The position numbers were made by a program, and so were the translations under genes. A DNA stretch of 64,000 nucleotides from HR10 sp964615335 (GTDB lineage Bacteria > Acidobacteriota > Blastocatellia > HR10), in assembly GCA_964615335.1 (NCBI GenBank), contig CAZTMT010000015.1, forward strand, positions 11,919 through 75,918, given 5' to 3'. Under the pieces are notes generated by a model. That model was not told where the DNA came from. It did not search any database and saw only the letters and a list, made by a program, of their open reading frames with translations. Each line of letters starts with the position of its first letter. The first letter of the stretch is position 1. Below are positions 60,825 to 64,000 of this stretch, in pieces.

Positions 60825-62822
60825 TCACGCCGATTCGATGACCCACGTCTCGAAAAGATCGGGATCAACCTCTGTGAGAAATCGGGACGGACGCAACAGG
60901 ATCGTGCGCAATCCCTCCCGTGCGATCAGAGGATAGCACACGTACAACTCATCGCGAGCGCGAGTGACCGCGACGTAGAAGAGCCGGCGCTCCTCCTCCA
61001 GAGCCTCCGGATCCTGAAGCGATCGCGTCGTGGGGAAGCGCCCTTCGACGGCCCAGATGAGGAAGACGATGCGCCATTCCAGGCCCTTCGCCTGATGGAT
61101 CGAAGAGAGCACGAGATACTCCGGCTCGCCCTCCGCTCCGAAGATGTCCTCCCCGGAGAGATCCTCGCGCAGGGAGAAACGCTCCTGACCCAGCAGGACG
61201 ACATCGCTCACAAACGCCTGGATCGAGGAATAGCGGGCCGCGAAGTGGGCCAACTGGCGCAGGTCTTCCAGCCGCATCTCAGCGTTGCGATAGGTCGCGC
61301 GAAGATGATCCACGTAAAAGCTCGCCAGGATCAGCTCGATCTGCTGGGCCGGGCGCTCCGCGAGCGATTCGTCGGCGAGCGCTTCGAGCAGCTCGCAGAG
61401 ATCGCGCCATCCGGAGAGGGCACGACGAGGGATGTTTCCGGAAGCGGCTTCCAGCGCCCCGGAGAGATCCGCGCTTGTGGCGATGATCGGCCAGAGGCGC
61501 TCGATCGTCCGCTGCCCGATGCCGGGCACCATGCGGAGGACGCGCCGCCAGGCCAGCTCATCGCGCAGGTTGAGGACAGCGCGCATATAGGCGAGCACGT
61601 CCTTGACATGCGCCTGCTCGAAAAAGCGCAGCCCCGAGCGCACGACGTAGGGCACACCCCGCCGCCCCAGCTCAATCTGCAGCTCCATCGAATGGTAATG
61701 CGAACGATAGAGCACGGCGATCTCCCGAAGCGGCACTCCCTCCCCGTGAAGCTCCAGGATGCGCGTGGCGACGAAAGCCGCCTGCTCGTACACGTCCTGA
61801 ACCGACACAAGGGCCGGTTTCGGTCCGTCGGCCCGTCGCGCGCGCAACTCTTTGTGAAATTGCCGCTCGTTATGGCGGATCGAGGCATTGGCCAGAGCCA
61901 GAATCTGCGGCGTGCTCCGATAGTTCGTCTCCAGACGATAAATCCGCGCATCGGGATAGCGCTCGGGGAACTCGTAGATGTTGCGGAAGTCCGTCCCGCG
62001 CCAACTGTAGATCGTCTGGCAATCATCGCCGACGACCATGACGTTGCGATGCCGGCGAGCGAGCCGATCTACGATCTCCGCCTGAAGCCGATTCGTGTCC
62101 TGATACTCGTCCACCAGGATGTGCTGGAACTGCTCGGCATAGAGGGCTTCGATCTCCGGATGCTCCGTGAGCAAGCGCCACCAGTTCCAGAGCAGGTCGT
62201 CGTAGTCCATCACGTTCTCGCGCCGCTTGCGCTCGGCGTAGGCCAGGGCGACGCGCGCGATCTCCGGAATCAGAGGCTCGAAATAGGGGAAGCGCTCCAG
62301 AATCGTCTCCTCCAGCGAGCGCCCTCTGTTCACCGAGAGGCTGAGGATGTCCTGCAGGACTTCGCCCCGAGGGAAGCGACGCGCGCGTGTGTCCACGCCG
62401 CAGGCGCGCACGCAGGCGTCCAGCAGATCGCAGGCGTCCTCGCTGTCCAGGATCGTGAAGTTCGGATGATATCCGAGCCGCTCGGCATGCCGACGCAAGA
62501 TGCGATTCGCGATGTGATGGAACGTGCCGCCCCAGATGCGACGACATTCGGCCTGAAGCAGAGCCTCGACGCGTTCGAGCATGCTGCGGGCCGCCTTGTT
62601 GGTGAAGGTGACCAGCAGAATCCGCCCCTGCTCCACCCCCTGCTCCACAAGCCAGGCCACCCGATACGTGATCACGCGCGTTTTGCCCGAGCCGGCTCCG
62701 GCGATCACCAGCGCCGGCCCCTCTCCCGAGGTGACCGCCGCATACTGCTCCGGGTTCAGCTCGGCTCGATAGTCGATCAGCGTGCGTCGGGTTGCCGTTC
62801 GTTTGAGGACGTAGCGCCTCAT
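60825..62822 (-). CDS. UvrD/PcrA-like superfamily 1 DNA helicase
   Basis: A 3'-5' helicase of about 665 residues. Motif Q/I read LNPEQYAAV and IAGAGSGKTRVI, motif Ia TFTNKAARSM, motif II VDEYQDTN, motif III VGDDCQTIYSWRGTD, motif IV RLETNYRST, and motif V/VI LSSIHQAKGLEW and YVAVTRARDELYV. All SF1A motifs are present. DECR in II is read VDEYQD, as in PcrA. The length is shorter than UvrD (about 720). The Met at 62822 after AAGAGGCAACG is preferred to one 11 codons upstream. Co-expression with comEC suggests a role with incoming DNA. Confidence 0.93.
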   Translation of the reverse strand: MRRYVLKRTATRRTLIDYRAELNPEQYAAVTSGEGPALVIAGAGSGKTRVITYRVAWLVEQGVEQGRILLVTFTNKAARSMLERVEALLQAECRRIWGGTFHHIANRILRRHAERLGYHPNFTILDSEDACDLLDACVRACGVDTRARRFPRGEVLQDILSLSVNRGRSLEETILERFPYFEPLIPEIARVALAYAERKRRENVMDYDDLLWNWWRLLTEHPEIEALYAEQFQHILVDEYQDTNRLQAEIVDRLARRHRNVMVVGDDCQTIYSWRGTDFRNIYEFPERYPDARIYRLETNYRSTPQILALANASIRHNERQFHKELRARRADGPKPALVSVQDVYEQAAFVATRILELHGEGVPLREIAVLYRSHYHSMELQIELGRRGVPYVVRSGLRFFEQAHVKDVLAYMRAVLNLRDELAWRRVLRMVPGIGQRTIERLWPIIATSADLSGALEAASGNIPRRALSGWRDLCELLEALADESLAERPAQQIELILASFYVDHLRATYRNAEMRLEDLRQLAHFAARYSSIQAFVSDVVLLGQERFSLREDLSGEDIFGAEGEPEYLVLSSIHQAKGLEWRIVFLIWAVEGRFPTTRSLQDPEALEEERRLFYVAVTRARDELYVCYPLIAREGLRTILLRPSRFLTEVDPDLFETWVIESA

Positions 62823-62972
62823 CGTTGCCTCTTGGGCCCCGCGCCGCGCATTCAAGGTATCGCGCCGCTTCCCGCCTTGTCAACCACAAGGCACGCAGCA
62901 CTCAGACTGCTTCCCCGGCTCACAGGGACAGGAGCCGTTTCCAAGAGAGGCCCGGCGCCCGCACGGCGCGCG

Positions 62973-63953
62973 TCACACCAGAAAGCACGCGACGAAATGT
63001 CCGGGCTCGACTTCCCGGAGTTCGGGCTCGGCCTCACGACATTCGGCCTGAGCCAAAGGACATCGGGCGTGGAAGCGACATCCGGAAGGGGGGTGGGCCG
63101 GGGAGGGGAGTTCTCCCCCAAGCGGCACGCGCTCCCGACGCGCATCCGGATCGGGCTCGGGAACGGCGCGAAGAAGAGCCTGCGTGTAAGGATGCAGCGG
63201 ATGGCGATAGAGCGTTTCGGTCGGAGCGATCTCGACGAGCTTGCCCAAATACATCACGCCGACGCGCTCGGAGATATACCGCACAAGCGCCAATCCGTGC
63301 GAGATGAAGAGATAGGTCAGGCCATACTTCTGCTGCAGGTCCTCGAGCAGATTCACGATCTGCGCTTGAATGGAGACATCCAGGGCCGACACGGGCTCAT
63401 CGGCGACGATGAATTTCGGGCGCAAAACGAGCGCCCGAGCGATCCCGATCCGCTGCCGCTGTCCGCCCGAGAATTCATGCGGATACCGATCCAGAGCGTC
63501 AGCCGAGAGCCCCACCTCCTGGAGCACCTCTCGAACGCGCGCGCGCCGTTCCCGGGGCGTCCCCACGCGGTGAATGCGCAGAGGTTCCTCCAGAATCTCT
63601 CCCACCGTCATGCGCGGATTGAGCGACGCGTAGGGATCCTGGAAGATGATCTGCATCTGGCGGCGTTGGGCCCGAAGCTGCTTCCCGGAGAGCCGGCGCA
63701 CGTTCACTCCCTCGAAGAAAATCTCCCCAGATGTCGGCTCGATCAAGCGGAGAAGGCATCGGCCCGTCGTCGTCTTGCCGCATCCGGATTCGCCGACCAG
63801 GCTCAGGGTCTCTCCGGCCCGAATCGCGAAGCTCACGCCATCCACGGCGCGCACCCAGGCCGATCCCCCCCGCAGTCTCTCCCACAGGCTGCGGCGCACG
63901 GGGAAATACTTCTTCAGATCCCGAACGACGACCAGAGCCTCACCGCCAGACAT
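62973..63953 (-). CDS. Oligopeptide/dipeptide ABC transporter ATP-binding protein (OppF type)
   Basis: One of the two ATPases of a peptide importer. Walker A GESGCGKTTTGRCL, signature FSGGQRQRIGIARAL, Walker B FIVADEPVSALDVSIQ and the His switch LFISHGLALV are complete. The oligopeptide-type C-terminal region has HPYTQALLRAVPEPDP and CRFHARCPLAQAECREAEPEL with its conserved cysteines. The upstream partner gene is cut by the window edge. 326 residues is normal. The 150-base gap downstream to the helicase gene (62823-62972) shows no feature. Confidence 0.93.
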   Translation of the reverse strand: MSGGEALVVVRDLKKYFPVRRSLWERLRGGSAWVRAVDGVSFAIRAGETLSLVGESGCGKTTTGRCLLRLIEPTSGEIFFEGVNVRRLSGKQLRAQRRQMQIIFQDPYASLNPRMTVGEILEEPLRIHRVGTPRERRARVREVLQEVGLSADALDRYPHEFSGGQRQRIGIARALVLRPKFIVADEPVSALDVSIQAQIVNLLEDLQQKYGLTYLFISHGLALVRYISERVGVMYLGKLVEIAPTETLYRHPLHPYTQALLRAVPEPDPDARRERVPLGGELPSPAHPPSGCRFHARCPLAQAECREAEPELREVEPGHFVACFLV

Positions 63954-64000
63954 CGCTTCTTCCCTTCGGCTCTGAGCGAATCGGCGACCCCCGAGCCACA
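63940..64000 (-). CDS. C-terminal end of an upstream gene, probably the partner ATPase
   Basis: On the - strand an open frame runs in from the window edge and ends with VARGSPIRSEPKGRSDVWR and TGA at 63940-63942, overlapping the OppF-type start by 14 bases. Position and overlap fit the end of an OppD-type ATPase, but only about 19 codons are visible. Confidence 0.4.
   Translation of the reverse strand, partial: VARGSPIRSEPKGRSDVWR

Noticed and set aside
1..64000. tRNA and rRNA genes
   Set aside because: All larger gaps were read for cloverleaf arms and rRNA-like stretches; none was convincing.

Overview
The window is a compact chromosomal segment of a GC-rich (about 60 % by eye) Gram-negative bacterium. 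A very large Oar-type TonB receptor with an N-terminal carboxypeptidase-regulatory domain, a glutamyl endopeptidase of the chloroplast-CGEP kind, two-membrane exopolysaccharide proteins, System I cytochrome c maturation and a PqqD/HprK-like pair together suggest an Acidobacteriota, perhaps a thermophilic one. That placement is inference from gene content; no rRNA or tRNA was seen. Both ends are cut inside genes.

Layout. 1-7.6 kb: a truncated S9 peptidase, a PqqD-like protein with a Tat-like, Cys-rich tail coupled to an HprK-like kinase, a second S9 peptidase and NhaA. 7.7-10.4 kb: an accessory patch with a 550-bp C/T-rich tract, an orphan CRISPR-associated CARF protein (NE0113/Csm6 family) under its own promoter, and two opposed blocks of structured repeats. 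10.4-17.4 kb: Wza-like exporter, outer-membrane barrel, WecA-like sugar-phosphate transferase, a phosphodiesterase and an MltD-like transglycosylase. 17.6-26.4 kb: an ABC ATPase and adaptor without permease, glutamate dehydrogenase, FtsB/DivIC, phosphohexomutase, a barrel protein, signal peptidase I, RNase III and a TPR lipoprotein-like protein, mostly in overlapping leftward units. 26.6-31.5 kb: icd-mdh from a good sigma70 promoter, then an unknown exported protein, an RlmI-type methyltransferase and folK. 31.5-41.6 kb: a retropepsin-like protein, the TonB receptor, a histidine kinase/receiver pair, GH57, galT and an amidohydrolase. 41.6-48.7 kb: a leftward ccmF-ccmH-(CcmI-like)-(unknown)-ccmE-ccmA-ccmB-ccmC-ccmD run. 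48.7-64 kb: a repeat block, inositol-phosphate synthase, an AraC regulator, a pseudo-receiver, a DnaQ-like exonuclease, a Ycf48-like propeller, archease, NrnA, a broken nucleotidyltransferase module, an ethylbenzene-dehydrogenase-like c-haem protein, ComEC, a UvrD-like helicase and an oligopeptide ABC ATPase.

How they work together. The ccm genes would load haem onto c-type cytochromes; the only candidate client in the window is the CxxxCH protein at 56.2-57.2 kb. The Wza/barrel/WecA trio is the start and exit of an exopolysaccharide route whose polymerase and other transferases lie elsewhere. icd and mdh form a small TCA-cycle operon. GH57 and GalT are consistent with alpha-glucan and hexose-phosphate turnover.

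Most worth following up: the repeat family, whose two hairpins keep pairing through compensatory base changes and which sits only between operons in opposed blocks; the PqqD-HprK pair with a six-cysteine tail; and the strand-asymmetric tract that begins exactly at the stop codon of the orphan CARF gene. All coordinates and counts were made by hand from the sequence.
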